This document shows positions 24,601 to 36,215 of a stretch of 64,000 nt of DNA, one piece after another. Source of the DNA: Helopsaltes ochotensis (lineage: Eukaryota > Chordata > Aves > Passeriformes > Locustellidae); assembly GCA_013400155.1 (NCBI GenBank), contig VXBM01000759.1:217070-281069 (forward strand). The letters run 5' to 3'. Below the pieces are notes generated by a model, which did not search any database, was not told the origin of the DNA, and was given only the letters and a program-made list of their open reading frames with translations. A program made the translations under genes and the position numbers. Numbering within the stretch: position 1 is the stretch's first letter; each line of letters opens with the position of its first letter.

Positions 24601-25029
24601 CACAACCTCTCCCTGCGTGGCTATTCACTTTCTTGATTGCTCTTCATGAGCACATCATCTCCCTTGACCAAGTTCCCAGCATTTCTGCAGGCATCTTTCC
24701 ATTCCAGTATCCTCTTTCCAGGCATCAGTTTTGGGTATATGGTCCTGACATGAAACTACCTGTGGAAGCAGTGAACCCATCTGTACTCTTTGGGTATTTC
24801 TGTTCTTTGCCTAGTGGCTCTGTGAACTGACACTGTTGACCATGCTGGAGCTGGGACTAGTGGCTTTGCTAAGTCTAAACTTTTATTCCAGAGTGCTCCT
24901 GCCCCTTATTTTGCAATGTCAGGCTGCAGTTTCAGCTGTGTCCAAGTCCAAAGTGCTTTTTCTGCAACAGTCCCGACAGTAGCAGATGACACTGCAAAGT
25001 GTCAGCACGCTGAGCAGAAAAGCAAAGGG
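18685..25029. other. Unique sequence, no gene seen; possible conserved noncoding DNA
   Basis: No transposon is recognised. The 19740-20380 part is non-repetitive and contains clustered homeodomain-type cores (CAATTAAG near 20265, CTTAATTAC near 20320) and a TGACAGCTG near 20340, the texture of a conserved regulatory element. Open frames at 19754-20021 on both strands overlap each other, so coding function is not supported. Conservation cannot be seen from a single genome. Confidence 0.35.
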
Positions 25030-25510
25030 CAGCCACGGCTGTGCACACAGTTCCTTGCTGCTTTCACATCTCTCCCGCTTGCTTTCTGAGTCACAGCACT
25101 ACGCTTAAATGGAAATAAAAAGCACTAACAGGAGTCAAGCCAGCAGAGGCAGGCTGGGTGCAGCGCAGCGCCTGTCCTCGACACTGCCCCATGGATCAAC
25201 AAAAGCACCAGGCGAGCTCCAGCTGCAGATGCTTCACCCTTATCAATGAAGTGCAAAGCAAGAAGCACTTTATTTAGTTTTCCAGATGCAGGGATTAATT
25301 AGAAGTTTGCAAAGCACTTTGCCTGGTGCAATAGAGTACTCCACAGGTGGAGAGTATGGAAGTGGAATAAATAAAACACATCAAGTAATTTTTCTTAAAC
25401 AGGGTCACTTCTCTGATCACACCACTCCTTTACACTGATTGTCTGCTTGGAAAGGCAAACACATTCTTCTCTCACAGGCTCTGCATTCACTTTGCAAAGC
25501 ATCTGGTGCA
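25030..25510. other. Candidate conserved noncoding block (unproven)
   Basis: Non-repetitive sequence with a locally higher CpG count (for example GCAGCGCAGCGCC near 25160), a GGATTAATTAG homeobox-type core near 25292 and two CAAAGCACTTT-like motifs (near 25255 and 25310). No open frame of note. I call it only on sequence texture; it may be ordinary intergenic DNA. Confidence 0.2.
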
Positions 25511-28500
25511 GATAGCGAACCATAAACCATCCTGTGTCTTCTGGAATTCAGATGCCTAGCCTAGTGACTGGTGCAGAAAATGGAATGAGCACTTTGTGGC
25601 TCACAGGCATTTGGGGTCAGCAAGCTGCCAATTCGCTGTCTTTGGAAAGCAGAACACCATGGCTGCCTGGTGGGAAAGAGCAGACATAATCGCAGGAAGT
25701 CAACTAATTCATGCAAAATGAAGCTAATCATTAATGGTGGGGTACACAGCTCTTCTTCTGCAGTGCTGAACAATTACTTCTAAGTCATGTTTCAAGGCTA
25801 ACATGGAGCAAGATGTGTAGTTGAATAGCTGGAGCAGAAAGAATCTCACTGGGTGAGCTAACTTCGATTTCCTTCCTTGCCCCTGCTCCTCCAGCTGAAG
25901 CAAGCCTCCCCTCTCAGGCTGTCAGGATATTGTCACTGGTTACTGATAAGTATGTTGATATCAAAAGCAGAAATTTCTGGAGTTTCTGCTCACTAGATAT
26001 TACTGCAGCTCAACTCCTCTGTGCCTGTATTTGTCCCAGAGAGTGAGAAATCCAGAGACCTTGCTGTGAACAGGGACACTACCATCCCGATCACAGCTGC
26101 AGTCAATCTCTGTTCTTGTTACGAGTGATAAAGATGCAGAAAATGTGAAAGATCTACCTGAAAGGTGAGACATCCAGAGTATGATCTAGCTTTGCCCCCC
26201 CCCACATTTCAGTTCTGCTTTATCTCATACTTGACTTCTTTAATTGTTGCAAGCACAGTTCAGTGTGGGGTGCTGCTGCATGGGAGAGATGTTTCCTTCT
26301 GACTAATTCCCATTTCCCAGCAATAGTGTTCAGAGGAAGAGCTTAGCAAAAGAAGGCAGCAAAGACCAAAACACTCCTGGGTGTAGCAGGTTCTCAGTGA
26401 GGGAGCAGTGAATGACAGGAGGATCACAAACATAAAGAGGGATAAGACTTGGACACTCACACAAAGACAAAACCTTGTATCTTGTCTCAGCGTCTCAACA
26501 TCCTACGTGGTACTGTAAGCAGCTCAGCTCTCCATATGTGTTTGTGCCTGTGTATGATGTTTCACTTACATTCAGTTTGGGTTTTAAGAGGTTTTCTGTC
26601 TTCCTTCATGGGAAAAAAATCCTAAAATTAAATCTTTATTTGGCACTTGCATTAGCAAGCACCTGGCACTAACACAACAAATATGCTGAAAGACACTGAT
26701 ATTTAAGTTAACAATAGGTAGGACATGACAGTGCCTTTCTGCTGGGTGCCTTGCTTATAAAACCATACAAATACTTCCTGGAGAATAAATTAGCTAGCCA
26801 ATTTCCTCTGTTTTTATGTTTGTAAATTGCCTCTAAGTAGCTCATGTTTCTCTTGAATGCACTTTTGGTAAATACATCAGGCTATGGACAAGCAGTTTAT
26901 TATGACTGCTCAGTGTTTAAGACTCAAGCTGGTTTCAATCATTTTAATTTTATACAAAAGCTATTTGTATTTTCTGTATGGATAAAAGTACCACAGAGCC
27001 TGGTTTCTGGTGTGAAAACTCATTCCTAGAAATGCCACATTTGTGTGTGACTATTTAATAATTTTCATTTTAAATAATTTCTTCCATAAAATAATTCTGT
27101 CTTAAGGAGCCCATGACCCCAGTTTAAAGGCTTTGCAATCTCCAGTAAACAGATGAAACTCCCTTGGAGATGCAGGAATGGCTCTTTATCACCAAATCTG
27201 TACATTGATCTTCATGCCCTCTTTGGAGTCACTTCAGTGCTCTGTGTAGCTCTCAGGAGCCTCAGTCCAAAACATGAATGACACCAGGCCAGTAAAAACT
27301 GAAGGCTGGGACACAGGCCACACATCTCTGGGTGTGGAAAGACAGTGGGGAGGACATGATTCCCATGAAGATGGCTAAACCAGATCTTTCACATTCACAG
27401 ACTATGCCAGCCCACTGAGAACCTTTGTTGTGATATATGGAAAGGCTCTTGCAAAGCAGCTGCTTTCATTAAGACCTGGCCCATGCAGGCTCACAGCAGA
27501 GCCTCTCCTGTGTTTCTCTCCCAGGTGTTTACAGAAGAGATCAGTAAGGGTATATCCTCAGCTCTTTCCTGCAGAGTTTGTTTTTTCTTCCTTACCTTTC
27601 TAAGCAGACAAAGCAACATCTTCAGCTGCCCCGAGGTGCCTGTGGACACACTGCTCTCATAGAAGACGTTGAATGGGGCTCCTTCAGGCAGACCATGGCT
27701 GAATAGGAAGACCACAAATGATCCCTTTAAAATGTATCATGTGTGGTGTAGGTGCCCTTTTGCCACACAGCCCAACCTCCTCCATAAACATCAGACAGGT
27801 ATTACAATACAAGAAGAGCCTGCTAATTAGTAGGCACTGCAGGTGCAAGTGCTCCGGTAGTTGCCCTTGCTGACCTGGCCCATTTACACACACAGCACGT
27901 TTAACATCACAGACCTGAGCTGCCCCAGCAAGCAGTGCCAGGTCCTTGTCCACTGGAGCGTGTTATCCAGTGATGTGCCAGCTCCCTTATCCCACAGGGC
28001 ACTTAGGACAGCACTGCAATGATGAACATGGGACTTTAAACCAGCCACGTGGGGTAGGACAAGATTTTCTCTGGTGCTTTCTCTGGTGAGAGGAGATGTA
28101 ACTATAGCAGTTGGGTATAAACTGATCTGCAGCTTCAGATTCTCACCAGAGGCACCCAGAAGTATCAGTGATATTTCAGCAATAAATATCTGAGATGTTG
28201 AAATTCTTGCTATTTCATATAGCTGTTTGGAAAGCAAATTTTTATAGTGTTGAAAAACATACAAGTTCTAACAGTGTCTAATCCAGTCATCCCCAAAGCT
28301 TGTTCAACACAGCAACCAATGTCCAAGAATATTTTAGCTAGTATGTAAGACTATTCCTTTGAATAAAACTTGAAGTGGCTTTATTGGTATTCGTTAAGCC
28401 ACTCAGCTGCATTCCACAAACATTTGTGTTTACCAGAATGCTTGTAAAAAGGAAAAAGAATGTTGTAAACATTCAAGGGAATGTGGATATATACAAAAAC

Positions 28501-31500
28501 TTTTGCCTTCAGAATATTAAAGTAGCCTTAAAATGTGTCCCTTAATTTAGAAGGGATCCGTTGAGGGAATAAAAATACTGTATAACACTAATCATCAGTG
28601 GTAAAAAAAATTTAAATAACCCCATTGCCTTTGGTGTACTTATTCTGGATTTATAGACATCTGCTGAAATCAGATCTGAGCTTTCATTTTTACAAGTCTC
28701 TGTTTTTTTATCTAGAATGGGTTTCAGAAAAAACACTTTGAATCAAGTTCTGTTGTGTTTGTTTCTTCTGTGCTTTATAAAACTGTTGAGAATGATTTAA
28801 TCTGTGCATGATCATGGGACTGAAGATAATGTAATAATAAGACATACTAAAATCACATCAAAGAAAATTATGTTATACTGTGAAGTCAGGAAAAATGCTA
28901 CTTTATCTCAGAAAATGTCTCATTTTCAGCGAAGTTTTCCAGAATGACAAATACAGACTGATGTGGTGTGTGGACTTGCATTATTTGCAGCCTCAGCACT
29001 TGTCCCTGCATTTTTTCTATGTGTCCTTGGGTCACCCTAAAGCCACTGGCCTCTGGGTCACCCTACTTTCACCCACTGTGATCCCTTCCAGCATGGGTCA
29101 ACTGTCTGGAGACCTTACATCTTCCAGGAGCTGGAGCTGGAGGACATCTCAGCATTGCTGACTTCCTCAAAAACTGGAGACATATTTTCTAGCCTTTAAG
29201 GTATGAAACCAAGATGTCAAAATCTCTGCAAGCCATAGTTCTTCCAGTGAAAAAAACCTACCCTACAAAGACAGCAGGGAGCCACAGAAACTATTGCACT
29301 TCTTGGTGTGTTATCTAGTCACCCTTGTGGCAAGGAATCAGCAGTCCAAAAAGCTCTGGGAGAATAAACTCAGGCTGTCAGTGACTGACCTGACTTAGAT
29401 GAGGCTCCCTCAAGTGACCCAAACTGCTAGTAGAAGAGCCCTTGGAAATGGCGGTGCAGACCAGGAATTCTTAGGAGAAAGTTGGCTCCAATTCCTTAAG
29501 GAAATACGGGCCAAATATTTCCAGGACAATCAGCACCTATCTGAAACACTTGTTCCACAGAAAATTTAAAAATTTCTTAGGATTTTTTTGCAATAAAGGT
29601 TTCCATTCTGGCAGAGTTTTTATAAGCGTGGGTATCTCAGTTTGAATCAAAATATTCCTTTAACGAGCGATTCTGAAAAATAACACCCATCCTTTCTTTC
29701 TTTTCCCAAATTTCCTTACTCTTTCGTCTGACCACAGACAAAATGGTCAATGTTATGCCTCTACTCCACTACTAATTTTGTTGTGTCTCTTTGTGATAAA
29801 GGTGTAACAATGTGAAGCAGGGATTACATAGCAGATTCAGAGATTTTGACATGAGACACCTTCAAGTGACTTTGCAGCACCTTGAGAAAAGTAGCTTATG
29901 AGCCCAACTGCCATGAGCAGGTTTTCTTCAGGTGACAGACTACAGATTCTGACTTCCTCCACGAGAAGGGAGTGCACTTGGCCATCAAGTGTACAAAATT
30001 TCCACAAGTGTTAAATTTTCTTATCTTTACAGGCCAGGATACTTGTCTACAGGCTGAGGTGTCACATTTAACCCAGGCTTATTTTCTGGAAAAGTAGGAA
30101 AGAGGAACTGTGGAGGGAAATCTGCAAGAATTTTCTTGTTCAAACACTGGGAAGAGAATAATTGCTCAAATCAGTCATCTTCAGAGAGCTGCAACATGTG
30201 CCTAGGTTATAGCTGGACAGATGTACTCTCTGGTCCCTGAAGATTTCAAATCCAGAGCTCATCTTCCACAGTTTAGGTTTGTTGATCACCAGGGGAGATG
30301 CTGAAGAAATGAATTCTCTGATCCTGAAGACCAGAAGCTTGAATAAATCGCTGTACTATGTTTTTCACCTGGCCACTGGAAAAACATTCTGGATTGATCT
30401 ACCTGTCTTTCCTCTACTGGTCATTGACCTTGCTTTTGAAAAGAAAATAAGTGTAGAGAGTCAGTCACCACAGCAAGAGAAAGCTACAAAACAGAACCCT
30501 GCAATAATTCCTTTCCCTGAGTTAGAGACTTTCAATCCCTTTATCAAAGTACTTGCAATTCTCATTTCAAAGTCATGGAAATAATAACTAATACTGAGTA
30601 AAAATAATTATATATTTAATCAAAAGTTAGAAAATGTGGTAAACAGCCAATGGCAATGATATTTCTGATTATCTAACTGTGCCAGAAAAGGCAGTTAACA
30701 AAGTACAGTTTCTATTCCAGATTTCACACTCCCAAGTGAAAACTGTAGCAAATACAAAATGTGTCAATGAATAGTACATTATGAAGCTTCTTCGGAGAAC
30801 TTTTAAATCAGATCCTGTGGCATATGACTGCATCTAGGTATTCTTTAGTGGCCAGGACACACAGTCAGTCAGGAGGTTAAGGAAAATCCTCATGCCATTA
30901 ACACACTTGTTTGATGAACTGAATCATGAGGGTTAGTTATGATTTGGTGAGCTGTAAACAAAACCCTTGGTGTAAATATCCACTCAGATAAGAAGTAAAC
31001 TCACTGTGGCTGCATTTCTGCCATTTCCACGCACTCATGTGTGTGCTATAGCCACTGCATTTCAGAATCACCTAAAACGTCTGTGTCATTCCATAGACAA
31101 CAAGCAGTCACCTTTGTAAAGGTATTGTTCTATCTGACCAAAGATTTGGTGAAAACTAGGCAAATTCTATGGTATGTCACAACATTGAAATCAGCACTCT
31201 TTGAATATGGCAAGTTACAAAGAGCTTTTCTGCCTGGGAACAGTGCTCAGCAAACCAATCCTATCTGCACTTATCACCACAGACTCTGTGCACATGGCTT
31301 CCATGGGCAAATCATGCCGGGAAGTCTGGGCATGACAACCAATGAAGCAACAAAAGATGTTTCTCATGAAAGAATAGAAATTATCTGTTTTGCTGGCAGT
31401 CAGCTATTTCTGATAGAAGTCCTGGTAGGACCAAATCTTTGAAAAAGATTTGGCTAAAGAGAGAGAAGATGCTTTTCAACATCTCTGGGAAGAAGACTGC

Positions 31501-32369
31501 ATGGAAGGAACCACAAAGATAGGTATAGGACTGTTCTTACAGATTAAAACCGTTGTCCCAAACACCTCAATACCTTCTCTACACTTGTTAAATGATGCAT
31601 AAGAATTACCAACAGCACTGGGAAGAGGAGAGCATCCCATCCTGCAACCTGTCAGCTGCACACTGTATATCTATAGGAGAAATAGTTTGGGATCAAGAGC
31701 TTTTGATCTGCTCTCTACACAATAAGTGCTCTACTCCTTTTACACATTAAATGCTTTGATTTCCTAATTGAGTTAGGAATTACACAGCTGTCAACTAAGG
31801 CATAAGGCTTTGTCTTTGAATTTCCTATCTTCTCATTTTTAACAGTATCTTGAACTACTCCTGCTTTCAATGGGAAAAATAACTTACTGGTGAATTTTAG
31901 GAAGCAAGACTGAAAGTTAATAAAAACCCAAACAAATAATCACCTACATTTATATACTTCTGCTAGTTATTTGCATTACTGTAATATAAAAGGACAGGAA
32001 AAGAAGGAAGAAATGGCTGGATTAATCTAAGCTCCCCACTTACATCCTACCAAGGTTAATCAAAAGATCTCAGTAGGGATTCCTTCTGTAGTCTGCCCTT
32101 ATTACCATTTTAGGGTTACTCTGCAGGAGTTCTGCTGTGTTTTTCATCCTTACTCAGAGGCAGCAGTTTTTTCTGTCTCTGTGTACAGTACCACTTAAAA
32201 GATTGAGGATGTAAGGAATTTCCTGGCATGTAAAGGATAATGTAATAGAAAGAGTAGATCATTACTTCTAATACATTTCCACTAAATGCATCTCAATTCT
32301 TACCCCATTTTGATTTCACTCATAATTTTCTATCTGCTAATTCCTGATCATGTCGGGATTATGTCCTTT
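25511..32369. other. Unique sequence, no gene seen
   Basis: Short open frames occur throughout (27684-28264 minus, 30279-30584 plus, 31041-31442 plus), none with a recognisable domain. A run of nine C lies near 26196-26204. A short direct repeat TTTCTCTGGTG occurs twice near 28066-28088, and a GGGTCACCCTA repeat occurs twice near 29030-29067. No interspersed repeat is recognised. Confidence 0.45.
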
Positions 32370-32566
32370 TCCATTTAATTATTTTCTTCTATTTCTTTCA
32401 CTTTTCCTTTGACTCTTCATTCTCCCTTGACTCCTTTATATTTCAGTTGTATACCTTTATTTTCTTCTGCCCCTAATTTCTTACATTCCACTCTCCTTTA
32501 TTAGCTTTTCCTCTGCTTCTTCATGTTGTCCTCTTCTTTGTCCTCATATCCTTCACTTTTTAGCAA
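32370..32566 (+). repeat. Pyrimidine-rich tract
   Basis: About 200 bases on the plus strand dominated by C and T (TTTTCTTCTATTTCTTTC-like runs), ending in CACTTTTTAG at about 32566. The end looks like a 3' splice acceptor, but no downstream exon with a sustained frame or donor is evident, so I treat it as low-complexity sequence. Confidence 0.55.
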
Positions 32567-32727
32567 ATTGCCACATTGGTGTGAATTGCTGGGGAAGATT
32601 AGAGATGTACGTCCTTCAAGGATAGTGGAAGTTATCAACAATCAGGTCTGTGAACGAAAGCCAGTTTCTATAGAGAAAAAAAAAAAAGCTGAAATGTTAG
32701 AAAAGAGAGAATGATTTGAAGGCTGGA

Positions 32728-32920
32728 AGTCAGCTTAGGAGTCAAGGTAATAGGCTCTACTTTGGCTCTACTGCAGACTTGATGAGTGACCTTGAGCAAA
32801 TTACCCAACCTACATGTGCCAGGATGAGCAATTTACCTACCTGCTAAAATTACCATAACAATATTTCTGTCTTAGGAGTGCTGCAAAGTTTAATTAAGCT
32901 TGGTAAGCACTCAAACATTC
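32728..32920 (+). mobile_element. Ancient MIR-like SINE
   Basis: The block GGCTCTACTGCAGACTTG, then ATGAGTGACCTTGAGCAAATT and ACCCAACCT, parallels the MIR core (GCTCTGCCACTTACTAGC, TGTGTGACCTTGGGCAAGTT, ACTTAACCT). It is followed by a degraded TGTGCC, an ACCTACCT block and a tail with GTGCTGCAAAGTTTAATTAAG and TGGTAAGCACTCAA in the MIR order. It is heavily diverged, with no tRNA-like promoter visible. Copies like this in birds are very old and sometimes exapted. Confidence 0.62.
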
Positions 32921-33293
32921 TTCATTTAGTAAAATTACCCTCATTATGCATTAACCCACCATGACATTTTTCAGGCAGTAGGTGTCCTATCTTCTCTGTT
33001 CTAGACTTGAATATGACAGTATCCTTCAGCTACATTTAGCCAATAATTAAATGGTTTTGGAAAATATATTAATGAGAGCTAGAATTAAAGCAATTTCTTG
33101 AAATCTCTAAAATACCTTTGAATATCACAAAACCCCTGAACAGACATGCAGCTGCAGAACTCAACCATCTCTTTTCCATAACACAAATTCCACAGGTGAC
33201 TGCATAGTCCTGCCTTCAACCCACCTTTCCTTAACATAGGAAATGCCTCTCCAAGAGACTCAGACATTACCTAATTGCTGACACCAATAAATT

Positions 33294-33311
33294 TGGCGAC
33301 CCCACGTGGAA
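33294..33311 (+). other. Possible retroviral primer-binding-site remnant (tRNA-Trp type)
   Basis: TGGCGACCCCACGTGG resembles the tRNA-Trp-complementary primer-binding site TGGTGACCCCGACGTG used by avian alpharetrovirus-like elements, with one substitution and one missing base. AATAAAT lies immediately upstream. A convincing LTR with TATA and paired ends cannot be defined upstream, and I see no gag-like frame downstream, so this may be a decayed element or a chance match. Confidence 0.35.
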
Positions 33312-33469
33312 AAGGCTTGTCCCATCTAACCTCTCCAAAAATTCCTTCGAACACGATGGGATGCCTCAGCCTCCATGGCCAACTGTGCCACTTTTTTCAT
33401 GATGGCATTTCACCCCAGTAGCAAGACATCATCCAGCAGCCTGCCACTCTCACTACAGAGGACATGACA

Positions 33470-33595
33470 GCAGGTCATGGGGTTATGTCACCCGGGCTGT
33501 GGTGCCCTGGGTCCTTCGTGCCATCTAGGCAGCAGGGCCACAGGACTGTGTCACCCAGGCTGTGCGAGGTGGCCAGGATACCCATGGTTCTGTCT
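33470..33595 (+). repeat. Degenerate two-copy tandem duplication, GC-rich
   Basis: Two units around GGGTTATGTCACCCGGGCTGTG (about 33479) and GGACTGTGTCACCCAGGCTGTG (about 33543) share most positions and are about 64 bases apart. They translate to the repeated Gly-Leu-Cys-His-Pro-Gly-Cys seen in a short open frame. The block stands out in GC content from its AT-rich surroundings and follows the possible primer-binding-site remnant, so it could be part of the same old element. Confidence 0.5.
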
Positions 33596-33680
33596 GTGTA
33601 GCTGTTTGGTCAGTAATATTATAATACATAATATAATAAACAAGATCATAATAAACTTTAGTTTCATGTGAGAGTCAGGA

Positions 33681-35570
33681 TAGTGGAAGCACTTTGAAAT
33701 TAAGGTTTATTTCCACACTTTGTCTTGTATAAGCACCTCTTCACAGTAATTCAGCTACACACATCAGAGAGAGGACTAGATTTTAACACAGCTTTGCACA
33801 AGGGTTTTGCACAAATGAAATCCAGTAAATTGTTTTTATCAGAAGTGAATACACTTCTTTTGATTTATTTCTCATACAAATGCAAACTGACATTTTGTTC
33901 ATAACTAAACCACACCCCTGAAGATATTTCCAAGTTACTTCTTTCTGCAAAGATCCGGATAAGATCTCGTTTCTGAGGCTCTTGGCTGACACGGCTTTCT
34001 TACAAATCCCTCCTCCCTGAAAAGGGAAGCTAAAGCCTACTTCTCCTATGCATCTCAAAGGGAAATTCAGTACCTTTTTGTCTGACTGTTTATCATTTCT
34101 TGCAAATACTCAAATCCATTTCCTTTGGAAAAGTTTGTCTTTGTATGACAGGCATACAAATAGGTTTTATTATAGTACTCTATTCACTGGTGTAGCTTAG
34201 CCCGGAGATAAAAAGGAATTCATTTTCTAGATTTTTCCCAAATGTCAGCTCTATATTATCAGAGTTCTTAACTCAAGAAGAATGGGCAAATGAAAAAAAA
34301 TATGAACCAATATATTATATCTGACTTCATGTTAGTGACCAAGAGCCCAAATTTACCCCCCAGTGAACTGAATCAAAGTAGAATCAGGATTGCAAGATTA
34401 GGCAGAAAAGCACCGAGTCATCTGAATTTCAATAATAGTAACTTAGACCTTGCAATCTTTTAAATATTAATGCTGAATTCCGCTCACTGGCTTAACTATA
34501 CTGCTGTGTATGCCCCAAAGGTCAGAAAAATTGGATTTTCTTTTCCCTCCTATTTTTTCCTTTAGCAATCTTTGACATATATATCCACATTAAAAAAAAA
34601 AAAACTTTTATTACACTAGGACATTTCTACCCCTGCAAAGCAAAGCACCTTCTCATGACTGTAAAGAATCAGTAGATAATAATCTCCTGATTGCTCTCTT
34701 TCCTATTGTTTTTTGCTGAGACTTGAAGGAAACCAGTCAGTGCAGGAGCCTCTTCAGACATGATTGCTGTAACTGCTTTTGCCACCTTGGCCATTACCTG
34801 TCAACATGTTATTTGGTTTTTTATGACTATTTTTCAGCCCTAGGACCAGAGGACCAATTGATGGCTTTTTTCATGGATGGTAGCCATCAAGGCCTCTCCT
34901 ATCTTATCCCTACCCAACCCATAAGTTTCTTATGGGAAACTTAACTCCACTTTCCAAATTTGCCAAATTTCTCTTCACAGTAGTTTGCCCACTGCTCAAG
35001 ATACTTCTTCAAATTGTGCTGACTGGGAGGTATTCCAGCAGTATGATTGGTGGCACCAGAGTGGTTTAGATGTGTCAGCAGCTGCAGAAGTTGTGCTGAT
35101 TATCAGAGAAAGATAGAAGATAGGTAGAAAGCTGCACATAGTCAATCAAAGTCAAGGTAGAAACAGAGCAGCAAAAATAAAGCAAAAACCCCACTACCTG
35201 AGGATTTGTACCGCCTGCTTCTTCCCTCTCAGTGTCTCATCTTCGAGAGCTGGACAGAGGAAGCAAGAAGTGACTCCGGCTGCAGTGAAGGCACACTATG
35301 TAGCTCATGGCTCCAGGAGCACGTTGATCCAGGTGTGAACTGGATGATTGTGCAGGTTGGGTAGCCCACGGGTTCTGCTCTCTAAAGGAAGCATAACTCT
35401 TACCTTGTTAAACAACTGTATGAATTGCTGTTTTTCAGCACAAAGGAGATATAAAATGGTACTCCCAGGAACCCCTTTTTTTCATCTCACTACTGACCTC
35501 CAGACAAATTATTTCAACTACAAATACAAGCTGAGTGTAAGTTTAATTGACTGTAGTGGACATGATTGTA
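33681..35570. other. Unique sequence, no gene seen
   Basis: A 13-base poly-A run lies at 34592-34604. Otherwise there is non-repetitive AT-rich sequence with short, unconvincing open frames. The last part before the LINE at 35571 shows no clear match to CR1. Confidence 0.45.
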
Positions 35571-36215
35571 CACAAGCCCTGGTCCTCATGGGGGATTTCA
35601 GCCACCCCAATATCTGTTGAAAGAACGACACAGCAAGGCACAGGCAAGCCAGGATGTTCCTGGAATGCATTCATGATAACTTCCTTCTCCAAGTGGTAGA
35701 GAAGCCAATGAGGAGAGGTGCTAGTGGAGAATGTGAAGCTCAAGCGCAGCCTTGGCTGCAGTAATCATGAAATGGGGGATCCTTAGATCCTCAGTGCTGT
35801 GAGGAGGGTGCATAGCAATCTCACTTCAGGAGAGAAGACTGTGCCATCTTCAGAGATCTACTTTTTAGAGTACCATGGGATAAAGCCCTGGAGGGAAGAA
35901 GACCCAAGAAAGATGGTTAATATTCAAGGATCACCTGCTCTAAGCTCAGAGTGAGCTTACTAACAAAGAGGAAGGCAAAAATAACTGAAGGCCTATGTAG
36001 ATGAGGAAGGAGTTCCTGGACAAAGCTCAAACACAAAAAGAAAGCCTATAGAGGGTGGAAGTAAGAACAGGCAACTTGGAAGGAATATAAAGAAATTGTC
36101 TGAGAAGTCATGGATCAGGTTAGGAAAACTAAATACCTTATAGAATTAAATATGGCCAGGGATGTCAAACTTCTATAGGTGTGCTGACAATAAAATAAAA
36201 ACTAGGGAAAATGCC
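35571..36215 (+). mobile_element. CR1 LINE fragment, endonuclease region of ORF2 (decayed)
   Basis: The frame near 35575 reads Ala-Leu-Val-Leu-Met-Gly-Asp-Phe-Ser-His-Pro-Asn-Ile-Cys, corresponding to the CR1 apurinic endonuclease motif (LMGDFNHPDICW). After a frame break it continues with T-A-R-H-R-Q-A-R-x-F-L-E-C-I-x-D-N-F-L, then Q-V-V-E-x-P-x-R-R-G-A and S-L-G-C-S-x-H-E-M, all in the CR1 order. Farther on, bases matching the linker toward the RT domain (A-R-D-V-K, then K-T-R-E-N) lie near 36150-36215. Stops and frameshifts make it non-functional. No RT core or CR1 3' end follows, which is unusual because most genomic CR1 copies are 3' fragments. Confidence 0.82.

Noticed and set aside
32555..32720. 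Polypyrimidine tract followed by AG, possible 3' splice site
   Set aside because: The downstream frame is short, has no clear donor and no recognisable protein sequence.
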